Positions 1 to 4,868 of a stretch of DNA of 6,597 bases are shown one piece after another (within the stretch, counting starts at the first letter, position 1; each line of letters starts with the position of its first letter). The notes below the pieces were generated by a model that was not told the origin of the DNA, ran no database searches, and saw only the letters and a list, made by a program, of their open reading frames with translations. The position numbers and the translations under genes were made by a program. The DNA comes from Thermoplasmata archaeon (GTDB lineage: Archaea; Thermoplasmatota; Thermoplasmata; UBA10834), in assembly GCA_013329135.1 (NCBI GenBank), contig DUKU01000189.1, forward strand, positions 1-6,597, read 5' to 3'.

Positions 1-297
1 TGGCTCGGCATGGTCAAGCAGTGGCAGAAGCACTTCTACGGTTCGAGGTACATGGCCACCAAGTTCAGCGGCACGCCCGACTTCGTCAAGCTCGCCGAGG
101 CGTACGGCGCAGAGGCGATCAGGGTGGAGAAGCACTCGGAGGTCGCCGAGGCCATCAAGAGGGCAGCCAAGTGCGATGTGCCCATGCTGCTCGACTTCAT
201 CATCGACCCCGAGGAGGATGTGCTCCCGATGACCCCTCCCGGCAAGCGGACATCGGAGTGCATCATGGGCAGATGCCAATGGAAAGGAGGTGCGTGA
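1..297 (+). CDS. ilvB: Acetolactate synthase large (catalytic) subunit, C-terminal part
   Basis: This is the last 98 codons of a gene that begins before the window, in frame from base 1 to TGA at 295-297. The large subunit is a ThDP/FAD enzyme that condenses pyruvate with pyruvate or 2-oxobutyrate, the first shared step of valine, leucine and isoleucine synthesis. What is visible is the end of the ThDP-binding domain: LGMVKQWQ near the start (the family has LGMVRQWQ), then the FVKLAEAYGAEAIRVEK segment, the acidic turn PEEDVLPMTPPGK (family: ..V.PMVPPG) and a short tail ending CQWKGGA. The catalytic Glu and FAD-binding regions lie outside the window. Its stop codon directly abuts the ilvN start, so the two subunits are translated side by side. 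The identification rests on the C-terminal motifs plus the following ilvN and ilvC. Confidence 0.94.
   Translation, partial: WLGMVKQWQKHFYGSRYMATKFSGTPDFVKLAEAYGAEAIRVEKHSEVAEAIKRAAKCDVPMLLDFIIDPEEDVLPMTPPGKRTSECIMGRCQWKGGA
284..292 (+). promoter_or_regulatory. Strong ribosome binding site for ilvN
   Basis: AAGGAGGTG lies inside the last codons of ilvB, 5 nt before the ilvN ATG at 298. It is a near-perfect match to the 3' end of archaeal 16S rRNA. It fixes the ilvN start and shows that the subunit is translated from its own site even though ilvB ends at the adjacent base. Confidence 0.8.
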
Positions 298-660
298 ATG
301 GAAGTGCTGATGTTGCTCGTCTACGACCAGCCAGGCGTAATGCAGAGAGTCATGGGCGAGTTCACCAGAAAACGGATAAACGTGGAGACTATCGTGGTCG
401 GCAAGTGCGAGATGCCTGAGAGGGCCAGGATCGTGCTCTCGGTCGAGAACGCAGAGAAGGCGATGAACGTGATCGAGCACCTCAGGTCCCTTCAGGAGGT
501 CATCGAGGCCGATATCGTGCCTGCCGACAGGCACGAGGCGTATGCGATCCTCCTGGGCAAGGAGGGCGTCTGCAGGGTCACAGGCACTGCAGAAGAGGTG
601 GAGGCGCTGATCAAGAAGACCCAACCTCAGAGATACATAGAAGCTATGAACGCGATATGA
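298..660 (+). CDS. ilvN: Acetolactate synthase small (regulatory) subunit, short form
   Basis: A 120-residue ACT-domain protein, starting at the ATG that follows the ilvB stop with zero spacing. In this family the small subunit binds the large subunit, raises its activity and carries the valine feedback site. Residues 1-70 form the ACT domain: the loop DQPGVMQRV (10-18) matches the usual N.PGVL.RV, followed by FTRKRINVETIVVG (22-35), the counterpart of F.RRGFNIESL.VG. Residues 91-111 (GVCRVTGTAEEVEALIKK and on) match the ..I.EVTG..EKI.A.I part of the C-terminal domain. Usual length is about 160-170 residues, and the shortfall appears internal, between RHEAYAILL (78-86) and GVCRVTG. The usual EIARTG tail is also poorly preserved (YIEAMNAI). 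A perfect hairpin lies in the gene at 515-536. Identity as ilvN is supported by its position; whether it still responds to valine is unknown. Confidence 0.9.
   Translation: MEVLMLLVYDQPGVMQRVMGEFTRKRINVETIVVGKCEMPERARIVLSVENAEKAMNVIEHLRSLQEVIEADIVPADRHEAYAILLGKEGVCRVTGTAEEVEALIKKTQPQRYIEAMNAI
515..536 (+). repeat. Perfect 9-bp inverted repeat inside ilvN
   Basis: The arms are TCGTGCCTG (515-523) and CAGGCACGA (528-536), separated by the loop CCGA. All nine pairs are Watson-Crick and six are G-C, so the mRNA would form a stable hairpin. It encodes residues 73-80, the junction between the ACT domain and the shortened C-terminal domain. No T tract follows, so it is not an obvious terminator. 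The function, if any, is unknown. Confidence 0.6.
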
Positions 661-676
661 TACGGACGTGGTGACA

Positions 677-1657
677 ATGGCAAGGATGTACTACAACAAG
701 GATGCGAACCTGAACGTGCTCAAGGGCAAGAAAGTCGCCGTGATAGGGTACGGCATACAGGGGAGGGCGCAGTCGCTCAACCTAAAGGACAGCGGCGTCG
801 ATGTCGTGGTCGGTCTGAAGTTCAGGGACGACTACTGGAAGCAGGCGAAGGCCGACAAGATGGATATCCTCGGCATACCCGAAGCCGTCAAGGCCGCGGA
901 CATCGTCATGATGCTCATCCCGGACGAGGTCCAGAAGATGGTGTACGACGCTGAAGTCGCCCCGAACCTCCGAAAGGGCATGACGCTGGACTTCGCCCAC
1001 GGGTTCAACATACACTTCAAGCTCATAGTGCCGCCGAGCGACGTGGATGTCATCATGGTCGCTCCGAAGGGCCCGGGCGCCCTCGTGAGAGAGACATTCC
1101 TCGCGGGCAACGGAGTCCCCGCCCTGATCGCGGTCCACCAGGACCACACGGGCAAGGCGAAGAAGACCGCGCTAGCGATGGCCAAGGGATTGGGCGCGAC
1201 CACGAAGGGCGTCATAGAGACGACCTTCAAAGAGGAGACCGAGACGGACCTGTTCGGGGAGCAGGCGGACCTGTGCGGTGGCGCGAGCGAACTCGTCAAG
1301 AAATCGTTCGAGGTCCTCGTCGAGGCCGGGTACCAGCCCGAGATAGCCTACTTCGAGGTGCTCCACGAGCTCAAGCTCATCATCGACCTCGTCCAGAAGG
1401 GCGGGATCGAGGGCATGTGGGACAACGTCTCCAACACGGCGGAGTACGGGGGAAGGACCCGCGGACCCAAGATCATCGACGCAAGGGTCAAGGAGAACAT
1501 GAGGATCATCCTGAAGGACGTCCAGTCCGGCGCGTTCGCCAAGGAGTGGGTGGAGGAGTGCAACTCCGGTCTGCCCACACTCACGAAGCTGCGCAAGGAA
1601 GGCGAGAAATCGCAGATAGAGGTAGTTGGCAGGTCCATCAGGAAGATGTTCAAGTAG
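677..1657 (+). CDS. ilvC: Ketol-acid reductoisomerase (class I, short form)
   Basis: A 326-residue cytosolic enzyme that isomerises and reduces 2-acetolactate or acetohydroxybutyrate to the dihydroxy acid, using Mg2+ and a nicotinamide cofactor. The start is taken at ATG 677 because homologues begin MA.IYY..DA.L; GTG codons at 668 and 671 and ATG 686 are alternatives. GGTGA at 670-674 is the only Shine-Dalgarno-like sequence and sits very close to 677. The Rossmann motif is GYGIQGRAQ (24-32). Catalytic residues are all present: H108 (FAHGFNIH), K131 (APKGPG), D191 and E195 (DLFGEQ), E227 and E231 (YFEVLHEL), S252 (SNTAEYGG). Length fits class I. The unusual part is the cofactor loop after GL (46-47): K-F-R-D-D-Y replaces the usual R-E-G-S-K-S, putting Asp51 and Tyr53 where phosphate-binding serines normally sit. 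This predicts NADH rather than NADPH use. It follows ilvN by 16 nt. Confidence 0.98.
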   Translation: MARMYYNKDANLNVLKGKKVAVIGYGIQGRAQSLNLKDSGVDVVVGLKFRDDYWKQAKADKMDILGIPEAVKAADIVMMLIPDEVQKMVYDAEVAPNLRKGMTLDFAHGFNIHFKLIVPPSDVDVIMVAPKGPGALVRETFLAGNGVPALIAVHQDHTGKAKKTALAMAKGLGATTKGVIETTFKEETETDLFGEQADLCGGASELVKKSFEVLVEAGYQPEIAYFEVLHELKLIIDLVQKGGIEGMWDNVSNTAEYGGRTRGPKIIDARVKENMRIILKDVQSGAFAKEWVEECNSGLPTLTKLRKEGEKSQIEVVGRSIRKMFK

Positions 1658-1716
1658 GGCGGTCGCTGCAAAAGACATAGATACGAGGCGGCCGTTTTTG
1701 TAGGTCGAGGCAGGCG
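1658..1716 (+). other. ilvC-FAH spacer with weak terminator/promoter-like elements
   Basis: At 59 nt this is the widest gap in the ilv cluster. It has an A-rich stretch with CATAGATA (about 1675-1682), which could be a poor TATA box, and a GGCGGCCG followed by TTTTT at 1695-1699, which resembles a short archaeal T-tract terminator. Either could partly separate ilvC from the two downstream genes. Neither is strong, and read-through is equally possible. Confidence 0.25.
1707..1710 (+). promoter_or_regulatory. Ribosome binding site for the FAH-family gene
   Basis: GAGG ends 6 nt before the ATG at 1717 and supports that start. It is modest compared with the ilvN and ilvE sites. Confidence 0.5.
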
Positions 1717-2508
1717 ATGAACGTGAAGCGCTGCATCCCAGCGGGCAAGAGGCTCGGAAGGTTCGAGGGGCCAGGCGGAGCATTCATGGGCCTCGTGGAT
1801 GGCCGAACCGTTGAGGTCACGGACGCCAAGGACCTGTCCGACGTCCTCCTACGTGGATGTCACGGGACAGGGGACAGTTTAGGGTTGGACGGACTCAAGG
1901 TGCTCCCGCCAGTCCACAAGCCATCCAAGATGATATGCATAGGCCTCAATTACAGGAGCCACATCAAGGAGATGGGCTGGGAGACCCCGAAGACGCCCAT
2001 CATATTCACGAAGCCGCCGTCCGCGATAGTCGGCCCGGGGGACAGCATCGTCATGCCGAGAGCATCCTCGAGGGTGGACTTCGAGGGCGAGTCCGCGCTC
2101 ATAGTGGGCAGCAGGGCGAGGGACGCGACAGACGGGGCAAGCCATATCCTCGGATACACGTGCATGAACGATGTCACAGCTAGGGACTTGCAGAAGACGG
2201 ACCCTGACTGGACGAGGGCGAAGGGGTTCGATACCTTCGCGCCCATCGGGCCGTTCATATCCCCTGTGCAGGCCACGACGGTCGTGACCCGGTTGAATGG
2301 GAAGACAGTGCAGAACTCACTGCTCTCCGACAGGGTGTTCGGGGACGCGGCGCTCGTGGAATACATATCGACGGTCATGACGCTCGAACCAGGGGACGTC
2401 GTCGCGACGGGGACGCCGTCAGGGATAGCGCCGATGAAGCCTGGTGACGTCGTCGAGGTCGAACTTGACGGCATAGGATGTCTGAAGAACCCGGTCGTGA
2501 GAGGATGA
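1717..2508 (+). CDS. Fumarylacetoacetate hydrolase (FAH) family protein
   Basis: A 263-residue metal-dependent enzyme of the FAH superfamily, which includes acylpyruvate hydrolases, 2-hydroxyhepta-2,4-diene-1,7-dioate isomerases and oxaloacetate decarboxylases/tautomerases. Residues 1-68 are the variable N-terminal cap. The conserved fold starts at KMICIGLNYRSH (71-82). The metal triad is complete: E123 and E125 in VDFEGESALIVG, and D152 in MNDVTARDLQ. K169 precedes GFDTFAPIGP, where the family has its catalytic lysine, and the ATGTPSG loop is at 230-236. Substrate cannot be assigned from sequence. Its place between ilvC and ilvE suggests a role with 2-oxo acids (enol-keto tautomerisation, decarboxylation or repair of a by-product), but that is inference. 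It is separated from ilvC by 59 nt and from ilvE by 24 nt. No signal peptide is present, so it should be cytosolic. Confidence 0.93.
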   Translation: MNVKRCIPAGKRLGRFEGPGGAFMGLVDGRTVEVTDAKDLSDVLLRGCHGTGDSLGLDGLKVLPPVHKPSKMICIGLNYRSHIKEMGWETPKTPIIFTKPPSAIVGPGDSIVMPRASSRVDFEGESALIVGSRARDATDGASHILGYTCMNDVTARDLQKTDPDWTRAKGFDTFAPIGPFISPVQATTVVTRLNGKTVQNSLLSDRVFGDAALVEYISTVMTLEPGDVVATGTPSGIAPMKPGDVVEVELDGIGCLKNPVVRG

Positions 2509-2517
2509 CCGGGCCAC

Positions 2518-2524
2518 AGGAGGT
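2518..2524 (+). promoter_or_regulatory. Ribosome binding site deciding the ilvE start
   Basis: AGGAGGT ends 8 nt before ATG 2533. It overlaps the in-frame TTG at 2524, so that TTG cannot be the start served by this site. This favours ATG 2533 as the true ilvE start. Confidence 0.75.
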
Positions 2525-2532
2525 TGGTTGAC

Positions 2533-3456
2533 ATGGCGATAGAGCCGAGCGACAAGATATGGAAGAACGGACAGCTGATACCTTGGAAGGACGCGACGGT
2601 CCATGTGCTCACGCACGGGCTCCACTACGGCACAGGCGCATTCGAGGGGATCAGGTGCTACAGCACCGACAAGGGACCCGCCGTGTTCAGGCTCAGGGAG
2701 CATATGGTCAGGCTGCACTCGTCCGCGAAGGCCATCCAGATGAAGATACCGTACACGGTCGAGCAACTGTGCGAGGCTACGAAGGAGACCATCAGGGCGA
2801 ACAAGCTCGGCTCGTGCTACATACGCCCCATCGTGTTCTTCGGGGTATCGGGCATCGGGGTCAACCCGATGGGGTATCCGGTGGAGGCGTTCATAGTGGC
2901 CTTCCCGTTCGGCGCATACCTCGGCGAGGAGGGGATGAGGAAGGGGATAAGGGTCCACACGGGTTCCTGGCACAGGATCCCGGTCGGCTCGGCACCTGCG
3001 ACCGCCAAGATATGCGGTGACTACCTCAACAGCGCCCTGGCCATCATGGAGGCGAAGATGAACGGGTTCGACGAGACCATCATGCTGAACGACCAGCACA
3101 TGGTCGCCGAAGGCTCGGGCGAGAACATATTCATGGTCAAGGACGGCAGGATCATGACTCCGCCCGCGAACGCGGGGATACTCCCGGGCATCACGAGGGA
3201 CTCTGTGATGACGGTCGCGAAGGACCTCGGATATGATGTCGTCGAGCAGAACTTCTCGAGGGGAGAGCTGTTCCTCGCGGACGAGCTGTTCTTCACGGGC
3301 ACCGCCGCAGAGGTCACACCGATAAGGGAAGTGGACCGGCGGCAGGTCGGCGACGGCGTCCCCGGCCCCGTGACCCTGAAGATACAGAAGACCTATCTCG
3401 ACGCCGTGAAGGGGAAGGTCCCGAAGTACGCATCTTGGCTCGACCCTGTTGGCTGA
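2533..3456 (+). CDS. ilvE: Branched-chain amino acid aminotransferase (PLP fold type IV)
   Basis: A 307-residue PLP enzyme that transfers the amino group between glutamate and the 2-oxo acids of valine, leucine and isoleucine, the last step of the pathway. Start ATG 2533 follows AGGAGGT by 8 nt. Motifs in order: WKNGQLIPWKDATVHVLTHG (10-29) and HYGTGAFEGIRCY (31-43) at the N-terminus, Y96-I-R98 in the small domain, the Schiff-base lysine K159, E193 in AEGSGENIF (192-200, contacting the PLP pyridine nitrogen), LPGITRDSV (217-225), and FTGTAAEVTP (254-263). Lys159 and Glu193 carry the same numbers as in the E. coli enzyme. The segment after the lysine reads I-C-G-D-Y rather than the usual A-G-G-N-Y, a small departure near the cofactor. 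It is the last gene of the cluster. No clear terminator follows. A D-amino acid transaminase is less likely given the overall match to IlvE. Confidence 0.96.
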   Translation: MAIEPSDKIWKNGQLIPWKDATVHVLTHGLHYGTGAFEGIRCYSTDKGPAVFRLREHMVRLHSSAKAIQMKIPYTVEQLCEATKETIRANKLGSCYIRPIVFFGVSGIGVNPMGYPVEAFIVAFPFGAYLGEEGMRKGIRVHTGSWHRIPVGSAPATAKICGDYLNSALAIMEAKMNGFDETIMLNDQHMVAEGSGENIFMVKDGRIMTPPANAGILPGITRDSVMTVAKDLGYDVVEQNFSRGELFLADELFFTGTAAEVTPIREVDRRQVGDGVPGPVTLKIQKTYLDAVKGKVPKYASWLDPVG

Positions 3457-3474
3457 AACACCATAGGGCAACCA

Positions 3475-3482
3475 ATAAATAC
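3475..3482 (+). promoter_or_regulatory. TATA-like archaeal promoter for the small acidic protein gene
   Basis: ATAAATAC is preceded by an A/C-rich stretch (CAACCA) that could serve as a TFB recognition element. It lies 19 nt after the ilvE stop. By archaeal spacing the transcript would begin near 3503-3505, giving a leader of about 30 nt before ATG 3534. This is the best TATA match left of the receptor promoter. Confidence 0.5.
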
Positions 3483-3490
3483 CCGCCCGG

Positions 3491-3513
3491 ACAATACATC
3501 GTCTGACGATTGT
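3491..3513 (+). repeat. Imperfect palindrome at the predicted transcription start
   Basis: The core arms ATCGTC (3498-3503) and GACGAT (3505-3510) pair perfectly around a single T. An outer ACAAT (3491-3495) matches ATTGT (3509-3513), offset by two bases. It sits directly downstream of the TATA-like box, across the expected start point, where archaeal repressors often bind. An operator or a leader hairpin are both possible. Confidence 0.4.
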
Positions 3514-3533
3514 CATACGAAGGGATGGGCGAG

Positions 3534-3818
3534 ATGACAGCGTACGATATCGAAGAACTTGTGAGCCAGGCAGAGTCAGGAGGGGTCACGCTAGCAGATG
3601 TGTTCTCCTCCAAGCTGTCAGCCGAGGACATGGAGCGGATGCAGCAGGACCTGACTAAGAAGATGGCCGAGAACTACAAGGCGATCGAGGGGTTCATGGC
3701 GGATGTAGAGGTGCCCAGCCTAGCGGATCTGTCCAACCTCTCAGACACGGACCTCGACGAGATACAGGGCGAGATCATCGCCGCGCTGTCTGACGATGTC
3801 GCATGCGCACGCCCCTGA
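3534..3818 (+). CDS. Small acidic protein of unknown function
   Basis: I do not recognise this 94-residue protein. It is very acidic (21 Asp/Glu against 6 Lys/Arg) and mostly helix-compatible. Residues 27-57 (from SKLSAEDMERMQQDL onward) could form a long amphipathic helix. A V-P-S-L-A-D-L-S-N-L-S stretch (60-70) leads into a second helix, D-L-D-E-I-Q-G-E-I (73-81). There is no signal peptide, membrane segment or metal-binding cluster; the only cysteine is at 91, near the end. Start ATG 3534 is chosen because GAAGGG ends 9 nt upstream; TTG 3510 and ATG 3525 are in-frame alternatives. It appears to have its own TATA-like promoter. It converges with cheR, leaving 19 nt between stops. Codon use (AGG, ATA, GAG, GTC) is like the neighbours, supporting a real gene. 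An adaptor or regulator role linked to either neighbour would be a guess. Confidence 0.65.
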   Translation: MTAYDIEELVSQAESGGVTLADVFSSKLSAEDMERMQQDLTKKMAENYKAIEGFMADVEVPSLADLSNLSDTDLDEIQGEIIAALSDDVACARP

Positions 3819-3837
3819 GACGCATCCAAGCGTGGCC

Positions 3838-4662
3838 TCATTCCTTCTTTCTGAAGATCCTGTTCTCAGCATCGAGCAGTTCGTAGTGGAGTCTTGGCGA
3901 GCCCACGAGCGACTCAGTCCTCCCGAGCATGAGGTATCCGCTCGGCCTCAAGGACCTGTGGAGGTTCATGACCACCTGGTCGTGCATCGGCCGGGAGAAG
4001 TATATCAGCACATTCCTGCAGACCACGATATCGAAGAACCGAGACTTGGGCTCGTCCAAGAGGTTCTCGTTGACGAACCTGACCCTGCGTCTGAGCGTCT
4101 CACCGACCTCGTACGAACCCGCATTCTCGACGAAGTACTCCATGAGCATGTGCAAGGGGATGTTCTTCACTTGCTCCTTGGAGTACACGCCCTTCCTGGC
4201 GAAAGCGAGGGCGGTCTTTGACAGGTCCCCGCCAGTGACCGTTCCCATGATATTCTCGTTGCTGCCTGCCCGCCTCAGTTCCTGATCGAGGCACATGGTG
4301 AGGGTGTACAGCTCCTGCCCAGTCGCGCATCCCGCGCTCCATATCCTCACGATCCCGCCGGACCCGACCTTCGACCTGACGACTGGCCGGATCACCTTCT
4401 CCGAGAGCGCCTCGAACGCGCCCCCATCCCTGAAGAAGTCGGTGACGTTGATTGACAGGGCACCGACGAACTGCGTCGTCTCGTCCTCGCTCGACAGCAG
4501 GAGCCTCGCATAGTCCTGAAGGTCCTTCACTCCAGACCTGCCCAGGCGCTTCCGCACGCTCCTGAGTACGAATGTGCTGGAATAGCCGCTGATGTCCAGT
4601 CCCCTCGACTTCATCAGGTGCAGCCTGATGGATTCAAGCAGCTTCGCTTCCGACTGTTCCAT
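3838..4662 (-). CDS. cheR: CheR, MCP glutamate O-methyltransferase
   Basis: A 274-residue cytosolic enzyme that methylates glutamates on chemotaxis receptors with S-adenosylmethionine, setting adaptation together with CheB. Residues about 8-70 form the N-terminal helical domain, ending in LSINVTDFFRD (69-79), a signature of the family. The Rossmann domain follows: RIWSAGCATGQELYTLTM (106-123) binds SAM (typical GCSTGEEPYSLAM), GGDLSKTALAFARKGVY (144-160) contains the acidic Asp146 expected to hold the ribose, CRNVLIYF is at 215-222, and GYLMLGRTESL at 242-252. Length matches CheR (about 270-290). The ATG at 4660-4662 has no purine-rich ribosome site before it, and a TATA-like CTATCTAA lies about 28 nt upstream, so the mRNA may be leaderless. 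It diverges from the receptor gene, its likely substrate. cheA, cheB, cheW and cheY are not in the window. Confidence 0.96.
   Translation of the reverse strand: MEQSEAKLLESIRLHLMKSRGLDISGYSSTFVLRSVRKRLGRSGVKDLQDYARLLLSSEDETTQFVGALSINVTDFFRDGGAFEALSEKVIRPVVRSKVGSGGIVRIWSAGCATGQELYTLTMCLDQELRRAGSNENIMGTVTGGDLSKTALAFARKGVYSKEQVKNIPLHMLMEYFVENAGSYEVGETLRRRVRFVNENLLDEPKSRFFDIVVCRNVLIYFSRPMHDQVVMNLHRSLRPSGYLMLGRTESLVGSPRLHYELLDAENRIFRKKE
3841..3850 (+). terminator. Possible T-rich terminator for the small acidic protein gene
   Basis: The pyrimidine-rich TTCCTTCTTT, about 25 nt after the stop at 3818, lies inside the 3' end of the convergent cheR. Archaeal RNA polymerase can terminate at T-rich stretches without a hairpin. 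A weak stem (ACGC 3820-3823 with GCGT 3830-3833) lies just before it. The call is speculative because the same bases encode the end of CheR. Confidence 0.2.
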
Positions 4663-4686
4663 CCGAGGAGTTCAATGCGCGTCTGG

Positions 4687-4694
4687 TTAGATAG
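4687..4694 (-). promoter_or_regulatory. TATA-like box for cheR
   Basis: On the minus strand this reads CTATCTAA, centred about 28 nt before the cheR ATG. With archaeal spacing, transcription would start at or within a few bases of that ATG, consistent with a leaderless mRNA and the lack of a Shine-Dalgarno sequence. The match is only moderate. Confidence 0.4.
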
Positions 4695-4702
4695 TCCCTT
4701 GC

Positions 4703-4721
4703 ATGGCCTTGCGGTGGCCAT
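4703..4721. repeat. Inverted repeat in the cheR-receptor divergent region
   Basis: ATGGCC (4703-4708) and GGCCAT (4716-4721) are perfect 6-bp arms around a 7-nt spacer. The site lies between the two divergent TATA-like boxes, a place where one regulator could act on both genes. It is short enough to occur by chance. Confidence 0.3.
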
Positions 4722-4758
4722 CGGAGCCATCATCAGACATGAGAGCGGGGACGGCATG

Positions 4759-4768
4759 TTATTATATG
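4759..4768 (+). promoter_or_regulatory. TATA-box promoter for the chemotaxis receptor
   Basis: TTATTATATG is the most A/T-rich stretch of this GC-rich region and a good archaeal TATA match. Predicted transcription start is near 4788-4791, which coincides with an ATG at 4791. The receptor's own TTG start lies about 75 nt further on. Confidence 0.55.
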
Positions 4769-4790
4769 TGCCAACCCGATTTTGACCTCC

Positions 4791-4868
4791 ATGCGAAAGC
4801 GCACCCGTCCAGCAGAGGCTCCGGAGCGGGCACGCCCTCGCTTGTACTTCGTGCAGGTGGTTTGTTGA
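4791..4868 (+). other. Possible leaderless 25-codon leader ORF upstream of the receptor
   Basis: ATG 4791 lies about 27 nt from the centre of the TATA box, so an mRNA could begin on it. The frame stays open for 25 codons, encoding an arginine-rich peptide ([13 protein letters not shown] at the start, FVQVVC at the end). It stops at TGA 4866-4868, overlapping the receptor's TTG start at 4865 as TTGA. That arrangement would allow translational coupling. Against it, all six arginine codons are CGN whereas the real genes here favour AGG, so the ORF may be accidental. Confidence 0.2.
4855..4859 (+). promoter_or_regulatory. Ribosome binding site deciding the receptor start
   Basis: AGGTG ends 5 nt before the TTG at 4865, which places translation at the residues [10 protein letters not shown] directly ahead of the first membrane helix. 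The adjacent TTG at 4862 would be too close (2 nt). Confidence 0.5.

Noticed and set aside
668..676. GTG start codons (668, 671) upstream of ilvC
   Set aside because: They add three residues not typical of the family, and they overlap the only Shine-Dalgarno-like sequence; ATG 677 gives the usual MA..YY beginning.
832..1783. Long open frames on the minus strand opposite ilvC
   Set aside because: They mirror a highly conserved gene on the plus strand, have no recognisable motifs, and reflect the high-GC codon pattern.
2524..2532. TTG start for ilvE
   Set aside because: It overlaps the AGGAGGT ribosome site, which is correctly spaced for ATG 2533.
2419..3516. A 365-codon open frame on the minus strand opposite ilvE
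   Set aside because: Its product is Arg/His/Asp-rich low-complexity sequence with no family resemblance; IlvE on the plus strand has all its active-site motifs.
3796..4285. Plus-strand open frames within cheR
   Set aside because: CheR on the minus strand explains the region with complete SAM-binding motifs; the opposite frames show no domain.
4703..4864. Longer N-terminus for the receptor from in-frame ATGs at 4703, 4739 or 4766
   Set aside because: The extension has no receptor-like features, and the ATG at 4766 lies within the TATA box. AGGTG plus TTG 4865 gives a standard receptor start. Not fully excluded, because the frame is open back to 4691.
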